The translations under genes were made by a program, and so were the position numbers. From contig JBQTHI010000044.1 of assembly GCA_052390035.1 (NCBI GenBank), forward strand, positions 50,214 through 114,213: a stretch of DNA of 64,000 bases, written 5' to 3'. A model generated the notes under the pieces. It was not told where the DNA came from. It did no database searches and saw nothing but the letters and a program-made list of their open reading frames with translations. Of this stretch, positions 1-7,770 are shown piece by piece (the stretch's first letter is position 1; the number at the start of each line of letters is the position of its first letter). Source of the DNA: JBQTHI01 sp052390035. Lineage in GTDB: Bacteria; Actinomycetota; Acidimicrobiia; Spongiisociales; ZC4RG35.

Positions 1-1008
1 GCGCTCGGTTTCAGCTGGCGTGGGCCGGATGAGAAGCAGACCATCGTCAAAGTTGGCTTCGAAGCTGCCCCCGATGGCGGCACTCTGGTTCGGGTCCGTC
101 ACACTGGCTTCGCCACCGGCAAGAGAGGAAGGTCGACCCGGCGGGCGCTGCAGTCGGCGTGGGAACGATCGCTCGAGAACCTGGCGTCCGTCGTGGGGAG
201 CGGAGAAGATCTCCGGTTTACTCGCCGGCCGATGCTCGGGGTATTCGTCGATGACGTCGTGCGGGGAGACGGTGGCCGATCCATTGGAGTCCGCCTGGGT
301 GGGGTGGTCGAGGGAATGGGTGCAGCCGGTGCCGGTCTTCGCGGGGGCGATGTTGTCACCGCTCTGGGCGGAACGAAGATCGGTTCGTTCTCCGATCTGA
401 CGGCGGCCCTCACCCCTCATCGGGCCGGTGACACGGTCGAGGTGGCCTTGCTCCGCGACGGTCAGGACCAGCGGGTCGCCATGACGCTTTCGGGTCGTCC
501 AATTGGCGATCTCAAGACAACCGCTTCCGACTTGACTGCCCAGGTGGCGGATATGTCTCGACATTTCGGCGACTCCCTCGATGAAGTGCTGGCGGGGGTC
601 ACCAACGAAGAAGCCGAGTTTCGGCCCGGTGCGGGGGAGTGGTCGGTCAAAGAGGTGATGGCTCATCTGATCGACGGCGAGGGAGATCAGCACTCCTACC
701 TGGCTGAGGCCTTCGAAGGTGGCGAGCGATATCACGACCTGGTTCTCGGCAACTCGCACTGGCGGACGGCGGTCACCGCGGCGTCTTACCCGGACCCGGC
801 GACGATGCTGGCAAGCTACCGACGGTTGATGGCGCAGACCGTTGAGCTGCTGCGGGCAATGCCGGAGGATCTGGAGCACCGGCGAGGGACCTTTTGGCGC
901 TTCGCCTTCGGCTTCGCCGACGGCGAATCGCATCACAACCAGCATGTCGATCAGATTCGAGCCGCGCTCGAGGCCGCCCGCAGGGGATCTAACCCTGAAC
1001 AGGGGTAG
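1..1008 (+). CDS. SRPBCC-PDZ-DinB fusion protein, 5'-partial
   Basis: The frame is open from base 1, so the N-terminus lies outside the window; 335 codons are visible. Visible residues 1-75 look like the C-terminal half of an AHSA1/SRPBCC fold, ending in a helix with SAWERSLENLASVV. Residues about 78-165 form a PDZ domain (GAGLRGGDVVTALGG). Residues about 190-330 resemble a DinB-type four-helix domain (GEWSVKEVMAHLIDGE). No signal peptide or membrane segment is visible. SRPBCC and DinB domains often bind small hydrophobic or thiol-type ligands, but the substrate here is unknown. The 3' end overlaps the convergent neighbour by 20 bases. Domain calls are by motif and spacing only. Confidence 0.75.
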   Translation, partial: ALGFSWRGPDEKQTIVKVGFEAAPDGGTLVRVRHTGFATGKRGRSTRRALQSAWERSLENLASVVGSGEDLRFTRRPMLGVFVDDVVRGDGGRSIGVRLGGVVEGMGAAGAGLRGGDVVTALGGTKIGSFSDLTAALTPHRAGDTVEVALLRDGQDQRVAMTLSGRPIGDLKTTASDLTAQVADMSRHFGDSLDEVLAGVTNEEAEFRPGAGEWSVKEVMAHLIDGEGDQHSYLAEAFEGGERYHDLVLGNSHWRTAVTAASYPDPATMLASYRRLMAQTVELLRAMPEDLEHRRGTFWRFAFGFADGESHHNQHVDQIRAALEAARRGSNPEQG

Positions 1009-1777
1009 TGGGGCGAGGATCCGGGAGGGGGGCCGGTTTGCGCCTCATCGCCGGATGAGGCAGCGGTCTGGGTCGCTCGAGCTGGGTGACGAGGAGCTTG
1101 TACACTTTTGGCCCGATCATCTCGGTCAGCTCCTCTCGCAGCGCCCGGTAAACCGGCTCACCCCCGACAAAGGCGAGCGGGCTGTCGGTGCACCACCAGG
1201 AGAACTCGTCGCCACCATCCCCCCAGTCGCGGCGTTTCCATTCGCGGACGGTGGCCGTCGTATGACCGGCGCCGTCGCTCTCCTCCTCGAGGCGTAGCGG
1301 CAGCTGCCAGCAAACGTTGGGTTTCCAATCCAGGGGTCGCTCACCAGCCTGGAGGGCACCGAGGTGGAGAGCGCAGCCGGCTCCGGCGGCAAAACCCGGC
1401 CGGTTGAGGAATATGCAAGCGTCGTCGACCAGGCGGCTCGTCGTTTCTTCTCCTCGCTTGCGCCACACCCGCTCACCGGCCTTTTTGCGGAACTGCCAGT
1501 TGGTGTCGTCCAGACGTTGTGCATGTGCTTCAACCCGGGCAACATCTTGCTCGTCGGTGAACCATGCCCCCATCGAACAGCAGCCCTGCTGGAGCTCGGG
1601 TGTCGGCGTTGTGTAGATCCCCAGACACCCCCGGCCGAATATGCACATCCAAGATGAACGGAGGAATGTGGCGTCGAACATCCATGTTTTGTTCCGATCG
1701 GGATCACTGAATGAGATGAAGTCATGAACGTCGGCGGGGGACCGCATGCGAGGAAGATCGTAGGCCCGACGCGCCAC
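989..1777 (-). CDS. Conserved cysteine-rich protein of unknown function
   Basis: About 262 aa. It resembles a family common in actinobacteria, marked by SSWMCIFGRGC followed by QGCCSMGAWF near the N-terminus and further Cys residues (GAGCALHLGAL, NVCWQLP). The Cys pattern recalls YkgJ-type cysteine clusters that could bind metal or an Fe-S centre; no enzymatic role can be assigned. The GTG at 1777 is chosen because the ARRAYDLPR region seems to belong to the family's N-terminus; TTG at 1792 or ATG at 1747 are alternatives. It converges on the SRPBCC-PDZ-DinB gene and lies 26 bases downstream of the HD-GYP gene on the same strand. Confidence 0.65.
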   Translation of the reverse strand: MARRAYDLPRMRSPADVHDFISFSDPDRNKTWMFDATFLRSSWMCIFGRGCLGIYTTPTPELQQGCCSMGAWFTDEQDVARVEAHAQRLDDTNWQFRKKAGERVWRKRGEETTSRLVDDACIFLNRPGFAAGAGCALHLGALQAGERPLDWKPNVCWQLPLRLEEESDGAGHTTATVREWKRRDWGDGGDEFSWWCTDSPLAFVGGEPVYRALREELTEMIGPKVYKLLVTQLERPRPLPHPAMRRKPAPLPDPRPTTPVQG

Positions 1778-1803
1778 GCAACTGGTGGCCAATGAGCATG
1801 GGC

Positions 1804-3453
1804 CTAGTTGACGGTGACCGACACCACCGCCGTGTCACATGCCCCGTCGACGTCACAAACCTGATATGTGAAATTGACCATTCCGGAGAAGTTGGGAGGG
1901 GCGGAATAACGGATTCGGCCGTTACCGAAGACGACCGCCGATCCGACCGAGGGGGCATCCACAATTGACAGCGAGCTAGCGACGATTGGCCCCGAGTCGT
2001 TTGCCAATACGCCGATGTTGACCTTCTCGTTCGGTCGGGTGAAGGCTGAGTCGTCCAAGGCCGCCAGTGTGCCGGGGATGGTGGTGGTCGTGGTGGTGGT
2101 GGTGGTGGGCAGGGTCGTGGTGGTGGTGGTGGTGGTCGTTGAGGTGAGGGGTCCGCTGGTGGTCGTGGTGGGCCCCGCCGGGAGCGTCGTGCTTGCGCTG
2201 GTAGTGGTGGATGAGGTCGGCGTTGGCGTCGCCGGTCCCGAGCCGGTCGGTACTTCCGAGAGCCCCGTTCCTCCCGGCCTCCCGCCCGCACTCGCCGTGG
2301 GTTGTCCCTCGGCGAGTTGTTCGATTCGGGCGCGGACCGGTTGGTGGACGAGGTCAATTGCCGGGAGGAGGTTGGCGGAGCCGGCGGTGGCGGTGATGAG
2401 GCCGGCGGCGATCACCGTCGCCACATCGCGACCGAGGACCTCCAATGGACGGAGCAGAGGAAGATCGGCGAGGGCGGCCAGCGGTCCGGTCGACCACCGC
2501 AACCGCCCGAGGGCGATGTTCATGAGGGCGCGGACGACTCGTGGGTCGAATTGTGCGCCGGCGTGGCGGGCCACTTCGGCGCGAGCATCGGCGTGACTCA
2601 TCTTGGTTTTGTACGAACGGCCGGTGACCATCACGTCATAGGCATCGGCCACCGCAACGATGCGGGCTCCAAGGGCAATGTCTTCGCCGGCAAGGCCGTG
2701 GGGGTAGCCGGAGCCGTCCCACCTTTCGTGGTGATGTTCGATGGTGGTCGCCCACGGTCCGAGCCAGCCCACGATCGGAGCGATGAGGCGCATCCCCTCG
2801 AGGGGATGGCGATGAATCTGCTTCCACTCCTCGGCGTCGAGGGAGGATGGCTTGTTGAGGATCTCGGCCGGCACCTCCAGCTTGCCGATGTCGTGAAGTA
2901 AAGCTGCCCAGCGCAGTCGATCGCGAGCCTCGTCTCCGAGTCTCATCTCCTCCGCCAGCAGATCGGTGTAGGCGCGGGTTCTCTCCGAGTGTCCCCGGGT
3001 CCGACGGTCGTGCTGGGAGAGGGAGGCGGCGAGAGTGAGGATCAGCTCGGCGGCTTCGGCGATGTCCTGCTTACCAGCGGCGGTGGCCGCCTCCAGTCGA
3101 GCCCGAAGCTGGTTGACGCCGCCGGCGCGATGGGCGACACGGTAGCGGGGGGGAGCCTTGTCGGGAAACGCCAAGGTCAGCTTCAAAAGGGCGGACAGCG
3201 GTATGAGGCGCCTGGTGAACGTTTCGGTGATGTGGGCGGCGAGGCCGGCCGTGGCGATGACCACCGTCCACCACAGCACGATGGCCATCGGCTCCTGGGG
3301 CGATTCCATGAGGCTCGCCGCGACACCACCGGCGAAATACCCGGCGACGATCGGGATGGCAAACGCCGCCAGCCGCACCACCGTGGCGATTCCCCGACGA
3401 GAGCGCCATTGGTGGGCGGATCGCTCCTTTGACCGCGGCCTACGACCCTTCAC
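1804..3453 (-). CDS. Membrane HD-GYP protein with Thr-rich stalk and Ig-like C-terminal domain
   Basis: 549 aa, GTG start. Two hydrophobic segments (about residues 22-46 and 58-80) precede a cytosolic HD-GYP domain: HDIGKLEVP, then EHHHERWDGSGYPHGLAG and ARIVAVADAYDVM, so the metal ligands and the GYP triplet are intact. This family normally hydrolyses cyclic di-GMP. A third hydrophobic stretch (about 335-360) is followed by roughly 80 residues dominated by Thr, Pro and Ser, then a domain with FTRPNEKVNIGVLANDSG and FTYQVCDVDGACDTAVVSV that resembles bacterial Ig/cadherin-like repeats. The topology suggests an outside sensor or wall anchor controlling an inside phosphodiesterase. The activity is inferred from the family. 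Confidence 0.82.
   Translation of the reverse strand: MKGRRPRSKERSAHQWRSRRGIATVVRLAAFAIPIVAGYFAGGVAASLMESPQEPMAIVLWWTVVIATAGLAAHITETFTRRLIPLSALLKLTLAFPDKAPPRYRVAHRAGGVNQLRARLEAATAAGKQDIAEAAELILTLAASLSQHDRRTRGHSERTRAYTDLLAEEMRLGDEARDRLRWAALLHDIGKLEVPAEILNKPSSLDAEEWKQIHRHPLEGMRLIAPIVGWLGPWATTIEHHHERWDGSGYPHGLAGEDIALGARIVAVADAYDVMVTGRSYKTKMSHADARAEVARHAGAQFDPRVVRALMNIALGRLRWSTGPLAALADLPLLRPLEVLGRDVATVIAAGLITATAGSANLLPAIDLVHQPVRARIEQLAEGQPTASAGGRPGGTGLSEVPTGSGPATPTPTSSTTTSASTTLPAGPTTTTSGPLTSTTTTTTTTTLPTTTTTTTTTIPGTLAALDDSAFTRPNEKVNIGVLANDSGPIVASSLSIVDAPSVGSAVVFGNGRIRYSAPPNFSGMVNFTYQVCDVDGACDTAVVSVTVN
2079..2140 (-). repeat. GGT/GTC triplet tract encoding poly-Thr
   Basis: Two runs of GTG/GGT triplets on the + strand, separated by a few bases, read as ACC/ACG threonine codons in the HD-GYP gene. 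The tract could vary in length by slippage without breaking the frame. Confidence 0.8.
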
Positions 3454-3531
3454 CTCAGGGGAGTTATCGGGCGTTTGCTGGTAGCTGTTGAGCGCTACCC
3501 CGTCGGCCAGTCGAGTCGTCAGGCCGAGTCG

Positions 3532-6264
3532 TTAGGGCCCGGTAAGTGGGTTCATGGCCTCCGGGTCGACGTCGTAGCGGGCGATGGCGTCGTCAACTGC
3601 TTCGTGCCCAATCCGCCCTTCGCGGACCAGCGCCGCCAATGTCGCCACGATCACATGGCCGGAGTCGGTTTCGAAGAACCGTCTTAGCCTGGTCCGGCTG
3701 TCCGAGCGGCCAAACCCGTCGGTGCCGAGGATGGTAAACGAGCGGGGAATGAATCTTCCGACCTGGTCGGGGACCGCCTTCATGAAATCGCTCACTGCGA
3801 CGATGGGCCCCTCCGTTCCGGCGAGGGCCGAAGTCACGAAAGGGGTGCGGGTCGGCTCGCCGGGATGAAGCCGGTTCCATCGCTCCACTTCAAGTGCCTC
3901 GTTCCTCAGTTTTTGGTAAGAGGTAACCGACCACAGCTCGGCGCCCACCCGGTAATGGTCGGCCAGGTCGACTTGCGCCTTGCGGGCCGCCAGATTGGCC
4001 GTGCCTGAGAAGAGGATGGTGGCCCGTGCAGCGACGCCCGCCGGAGCCGGGCTCCACCGGTAAAGGCCACCGATGATTCCCTCTGGGGAACCGTCGGGTC
4101 GCGCCGGTTGTGGATAGGTCTCGTTGTAGAGGGTGATGTAAAAGAAGCGGTCTTCCGGTTCTGACCCGTACATCCGATAGATGCCGTGTTCGATGATCGT
4201 CCCCACCTCATAAGCGAACGCCGGGTCATAGCTCTCGCAGGCCGGGTTGGTGCTTGCCAGCAGCAAGCTGTGCCCGTCCTGGTGCTGAAGACCCTCGCCG
4301 GCGAGGGTCGTGCGGCCGGCGGTAGCGCCCAACAAGAATCCGCGTGCTCGGGCGTCCCCAGCTCCCCACAGGAGGTCGCCGATCCGTTGAAACCCGAACA
4401 TGGAATAGAGAATGAAGAACGGCACCATCGGGACGCCGCGTGTGGCGTATGAGGTAGCCGCCGCGATCCAGCTTGCCATCGAGCCGGCCTCGGTTATTCC
4501 CTCCTCCAGGATCTGTCCGTCTTGCGCCTCGACATAAGAAAGAAGCAGCTTCGCATCGACCGGCTCGTAAAGTTGGCCCTCGGAGGCATAGATCTTCAGC
4601 TCGCGGAACAGTGCATCCATGCCGAAGGTGCGTGCCTCGTCGGGCACAATTGGGACTACCCGTGGTCCAAAACCCTCGGTGCGGGCCAGGTTCCGAAGCA
4701 GACGAGTGAAGGCGGTGGTGGTAGACGCCTCAGCTTTGCCGGATCCGGCATATATCTCGGCGAATGCTTCCGGCCCAGGCAGGGTCAACGTCGAACGCAC
4801 CGTCGTTACTCGGGCGGGAAGGTACCCGTTGAGCACCTTGCGTCGTTCATGCAGATATTGGTGCTCCGGGGAACCTTCCATGGGACGGAGATATGGGGGG
4901 TCGGCGTCGCCTTCCAGCGCCTCGTCGGGGATGTCCTCTTGAAGACTCAGACGATCACGGAGCACCTTGAGTTGGGCATTGGTGAGTTCTTTGATTTGAT
5001 GGGTGGCGTTACGTCCCTCGACATCAGGGCCCAGTGTCCATCCCTTTATCGTCTTGGCCAGGATGACGACGGGGGCGCCGGTCAGTTCTGTTGCGAGTTG
5101 GTAAGAGCTGAAGATCTTCTTGTAGTCCAGCCCTCCTCGGCGTAGGGCCCATATCTCGTCATCGGACATGCCCGTCACGAGAGCAAGGGCCCTCGGGTCC
5201 TTGCCAAAAAAACGTTCGCGGACAAAGGCACCGTTCTCGGCCTTGTATCTCTGATATTCACCGTCAAGCGTCTCGTTCATCACCTGGACTAGGGCGCCTT
5301 CATGATCGGCGGCGAGCAGCGGATCCCAGCCGCTCCCCCAGATGGTCTTGATGACGTGCCATCCGGCTCCCCTGAACACCGACTCCAACTCCTGGATGAT
5401 CTTCCCGTTTCCTCGTACCGGCCCGTCGAGGCGTTGGAGGTTGCAGTTGATCACCCAGATGAGGTTGTCGAGCTTCTCCCTGCTGGCAAGATGGATCGAG
5501 CCAAGGGTCTCCGGCTCGTCCACCTCCCCATCGCCGACAAAACACCAAATCTTTGACTCGGAGGTGTCATCGAGCCCGCGATGGTGGAGGTAACGGTTGA
5601 AACGGGCGTGATAGATCGAGTTGATGGGCCCGAGCCCCATCGAAACGGTCGGGAATTCCCAGAACTCCGGCATGAGCCGCGGGTGGGGATATGACGAGAG
5701 GCCGTGTCCTCCGATCTCGAATCGAAAGTGATCGAGGTGTTCTTCATCCAGCCTGCCTTCGAGAAACGCCCTCGCATAAATCCCCGGAGCGGCGTGGCCC
5801 TGGAAATATATGTGGTCACCGGGACTCCCATTGGCCTTGCCCCGGAAGAAATGGTTGAAACCGACCTCGTACAGGGTTGCCGTCGAGGCGAAGGTGGACA
5901 GGTGTCCGCCGATTCCCTTCTCCCGGTGATTGGCCTTGATCACCATGACCGCCGCGTTCCATCGAATGAAGCGGCGGATTCTCCGCTCCAGATGCTCGTC
6001 TCCGGGGAAAGGGGGCTCGTCTTCCGGCGGGATGGTGTTGACGTACGGGGTGGTGGTGGTAGGCGGTACGCCGATGTTGGCGAGATGGGCGCGTTCTAGT
6101 AGGCGGGCGAGCAGAAAACGCGCCCGGACCGGTCCGTGCAAGGAAACGACCTGATCGAGGGAGTCGAGCCATTCCTGGGTCTCGGTCGGGTCGGCGTCGT
6201 AGAGCTGGTCGATGAAGTCGTCGCCGAGCGTTCTGGCGACCTGACCCGGATCAGCTTCTCTCAC
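3532..6264 (-). CDS. aceE: Pyruvate dehydrogenase E1 component, homodimeric type
   Basis: 910 aa, the usual length for the homodimeric AceE family, which decarboxylates pyruvate with thiamine diphosphate and acetylates the lipoyl group of E2. The N-terminal PP domain carries the ThDP/metal motif GDGEVDEPETLGS with NCN further on; HLSTFASTATLYEVGF and HGLSSYPHPRLMPEFWEFPT are also family hallmarks. The C-terminal half contains the pyrimidine-binding region (GEGLQHQDGHS). No E2 or E3 gene is adjacent, so the complex is assembled from distant loci. The GTG start at 6264 is supported by a -10-like TAGGTT seven bases upstream, which suggests a leaderless mRNA. Confidence 0.95.
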   Translation of the reverse strand: MREADPGQVARTLGDDFIDQLYDADPTETQEWLDSLDQVVSLHGPVRARFLLARLLERAHLANIGVPPTTTTPYVNTIPPEDEPPFPGDEHLERRIRRFIRWNAAVMVIKANHREKGIGGHLSTFASTATLYEVGFNHFFRGKANGSPGDHIYFQGHAAPGIYARAFLEGRLDEEHLDHFRFEIGGHGLSSYPHPRLMPEFWEFPTVSMGLGPINSIYHARFNRYLHHRGLDDTSESKIWCFVGDGEVDEPETLGSIHLASREKLDNLIWVINCNLQRLDGPVRGNGKIIQELESVFRGAGWHVIKTIWGSGWDPLLAADHEGALVQVMNETLDGEYQRYKAENGAFVRERFFGKDPRALALVTGMSDDEIWALRRGGLDYKKIFSSYQLATELTGAPVVILAKTIKGWTLGPDVEGRNATHQIKELTNAQLKVLRDRLSLQEDIPDEALEGDADPPYLRPMEGSPEHQYLHERRKVLNGYLPARVTTVRSTLTLPGPEAFAEIYAGSGKAEASTTTAFTRLLRNLARTEGFGPRVVPIVPDEARTFGMDALFRELKIYASEGQLYEPVDAKLLLSYVEAQDGQILEEGITEAGSMASWIAAATSYATRGVPMVPFFILYSMFGFQRIGDLLWGAGDARARGFLLGATAGRTTLAGEGLQHQDGHSLLLASTNPACESYDPAFAYEVGTIIEHGIYRMYGSEPEDRFFYITLYNETYPQPARPDGSPEGIIGGLYRWSPAPAGVAARATILFSGTANLAARKAQVDLADHYRVGAELWSVTSYQKLRNEALEVERWNRLHPGEPTRTPFVTSALAGTEGPIVAVSDFMKAVPDQVGRFIPRSFTILGTDGFGRSDSRTRLRRFFETDSGHVIVATLAALVREGRIGHEAVDDAIARYDVDPEAMNPLTGP

Positions 6265-6271
6265 ATTCCCA

Positions 6272-6277
6272 AACCTA
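6272..6277 (-). promoter_or_regulatory. -10 element of aceE, leaderless
   Basis: TAGGTT on the minus strand, seven bases before the GTG start, with no room for a ribosome binding site. Confidence 0.5.
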
Positions 6278-6318
6278 CTGCACCAAAGGGGCTATCCGAC
6301 CGGTGGACAGGATCGGTT

Positions 6319-6349
6319 CTCGGCACCTGCCGATTGTGCCGGTGCCGAG
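6319..6349. promoter_or_regulatory. 9-bp inverted repeat between aceE and gpx
   Basis: CTCGGCACC and GGTGCCGAG flank a 13-base loop just upstream of the gpx -10 box (6351-6356). Because the two genes diverge, it is more likely an operator than a terminator. The regulator is unknown. Confidence 0.5.
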
Positions 6350-6350
6350 C

Positions 6351-6356
6351 TAGCTT
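6351..6356 (+). promoter_or_regulatory. -10 element of the glutathione peroxidase gene, leaderless
   Basis: TAGCTT lies seven bases before the GTG at 6364, directly after the inverted repeat. Confidence 0.5.
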
Positions 6357-6363
6357 CCTCCTG

Positions 6364-6852
6364 GTGACCTCGGCCTACGAGTTCTCCGCCATTGACATCG
6401 ATGGGAAAGAGCGTCAACTCTCCGAATTCGAGGGACGTCCGCTCCTGATCGTCAACGTCGCCTCACACTGCGGCTTCACCCCCCAGTACCGGGGGCTCGA
6501 AGAGATGTGGCGCCACTTCGGACCCGACCGCCTGGTGGTCCTGGGATTTCCATCGGACCAGTTCAACCAGGAGCCCGGTGACGAGGAGGAGATTAAGAAC
6601 TTCTGCTCGTTGAAATACGACGTCACCTTTCCGCTGTTCGCCAAGATCGATGTGAACGGGGATGCCGCTCACCCGCTCTGGGAATGGCTCCGGTCGGAAC
6701 GCCCCGGGATCTTCAGCGGCAACATCAGGTGGAACTTCACCAAGTTCCTCATCGACCAAGACGGTCAAGTGGTGCATCGTTACCGGCCGACCGACACCCC
6801 TGAGAGGATCAGCCGAGATGTGGCGGTGATGATCGAGTCAAACGGCGGCTGA
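6364..6852 (+). CDS. Glutathione peroxidase family protein (Cys type)
   Basis: 162 aa, the usual size for bacterial GPx. It reduces hydroperoxides, in bacteria usually with thioredoxin and not glutathione. NVASHCGFTPQYRGLEE contains the peroxidatic Cys where animal enzymes have Sec; FPSDQFNQEPGDEEEI supplies the catalytic Gln region and WNFTKFLID the conserved Trp/Asn. The GTG at 6364 is chosen over upstream in-frame starts because the family N-terminus begins here and a -10 box lies seven bases before it. It diverges from aceE and overlaps the convergent hydrolase gene by 15 bases. Confidence 0.92.
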   Translation: MTSAYEFSAIDIDGKERQLSEFEGRPLLIVNVASHCGFTPQYRGLEEMWRHFGPDRLVVLGFPSDQFNQEPGDEEEIKNFCSLKYDVTFPLFAKIDVNGDAAHPLWEWLRSERPGIFSGNIRWNFTKFLIDQDGQVVHRYRPTDTPERISRDVAVMIESNGG

Positions 6853-7722
6853 GCCTGTTGGGGGGGCCGACAACCACCTGCTGTAGGCGGCCTCCACATC
6901 GGCCGGGGCCTCGAGCTGTGGACAGTGTCCGACTCCCGGCATTATCACCAACTCCCAGTCGGGACGAAGAGATGAGAGCCACTCCACTCCCGAGCCGGCG
7001 ATAACCCGGTCCTCGCTCCCCTGAATTATCAGGGTCGGAGCCTTGATCTTGCCAACCATTGCTTCATAACGGGATCGATGGACCAACCACGAACCGCTGG
7101 AGCGGCCCGACTTGACCATGGCGTCGATCGCCCAAGGTTGGTGGCGCCGAGTCGTGGTGAGGTCCAATGAAGGCCCGAAGACCTCCCGCGGCACCCGATC
7201 TGGTCGATGGCACACGACGGCGAGGGTGTCGAGAAGCTGCCGTTGGGGGGTGGTGCTCCGCCAGTATTTCCTGACGAACGCCGGCCCGAGGACCGGTAGG
7301 CCTTGGATCATCAAACGTCTTGCGGTCATCCGATCGATCCGGGGATCGTCAATTCGAGGTGGGCTGGCCGGGCCGAGCAGCACCAGGCGCTCGACCAGAT
7401 GGGGCTGATCGGCAGCAATCAACATCGCCACAAGCGCTCCGAGGGAGTTTCCGAATAGGACCGCCGGTGCTCCCAGAGCTTCGATCAGCTCCGACATGAC
7501 CCGGGCGTGGGAAGCGACGGTAAAAGAGCCGTGCGGGGGGGTGTATCCAAATCCGGGCAGGTCAGGGGCGTACAGATGTCCATGGTGGGCAAGTCCCGAA
7601 ACCGGCATCCAGTTGAGATGAGCCCCCCCCAAGCCGTGGAGGGCGATGATGGGCTCGCCGGTTCCCCCATAGTCGTGGACGTAAACGGGTCCGGTGGGCA
7701 CCGAGACGAACCTGCCTGGCAT
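6838..7722 (-). CDS. Alpha/beta hydrolase
   Basis: 294 aa from the ATG at 7722. The alpha/beta hydrolase fold is clear: oxyanion region LHGLGGAHLNW, nucleophile elbow FGNSLGAL (Ser), acid in QGSEDRVI, and His in MPGVGHCPQLE. The substrate cannot be predicted; the spacing resembles MhpC/epoxide-hydrolase-like esterases. The start is set at MPGRFVSVP because TAACTT lies seven bases upstream, matching the leaderless pattern seen elsewhere here; an upstream extension would cross the divergent radical SAM promoter. Confidence 0.85.
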   Translation of the reverse strand: MPGRFVSVPTGPVYVHDYGGTGEPIIALHGLGGAHLNWMPVSGLAHHGHLYAPDLPGFGYTPPHGSFTVASHARVMSELIEALGAPAVLFGNSLGALVAMLIAADQPHLVERLVLLGPASPPRIDDPRIDRMTARRLMIQGLPVLGPAFVRKYWRSTTPQRQLLDTLAVVCHRPDRVPREVFGPSLDLTTTRRHQPWAIDAMVKSGRSSGSWLVHRSRYEAMVGKIKAPTLIIQGSEDRVIAGSGVEWLSSLRPDWELVIMPGVGHCPQLEAPADVEAAYSRWLSAPPTGSAAV

Positions 7723-7729
7723 ACTCACC

Positions 7730-7735
7730 AAGTTA
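7730..7735 (-). promoter_or_regulatory. -10 element of the alpha/beta hydrolase gene, leaderless
   Basis: TAACTT on the minus strand, seven bases before ATG 7722; it pairs divergently with the radical SAM gene promoter. Confidence 0.5.
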
Positions 7736-7758
7736 GCCCCTACAGAGGTATTCGCCCT

Positions 7759-7764
7759 TAGGAT
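7759..7764 (+). promoter_or_regulatory. -10 element of the radical SAM gene, leaderless
   Basis: TAGGAT ends six bases before the GTG at 7771. Confidence 0.5.
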
Positions 7765-7770
7765 CACCTT

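Noticed and set aside
2079..2140. Microsatellite or CRISPR-like repeat
   Set aside because: The triplets are in frame as Thr codons of the HD-GYP stalk, and there is no repeat-spacer pattern.
4522..5145. 207-codon open frame antisense to aceE, and similar long frames antisense to plsB, adnA and smc
   Set aside because: High-GC coding DNA commonly leaves open antisense frames; they show no domain and lie entirely within well-supported genes.
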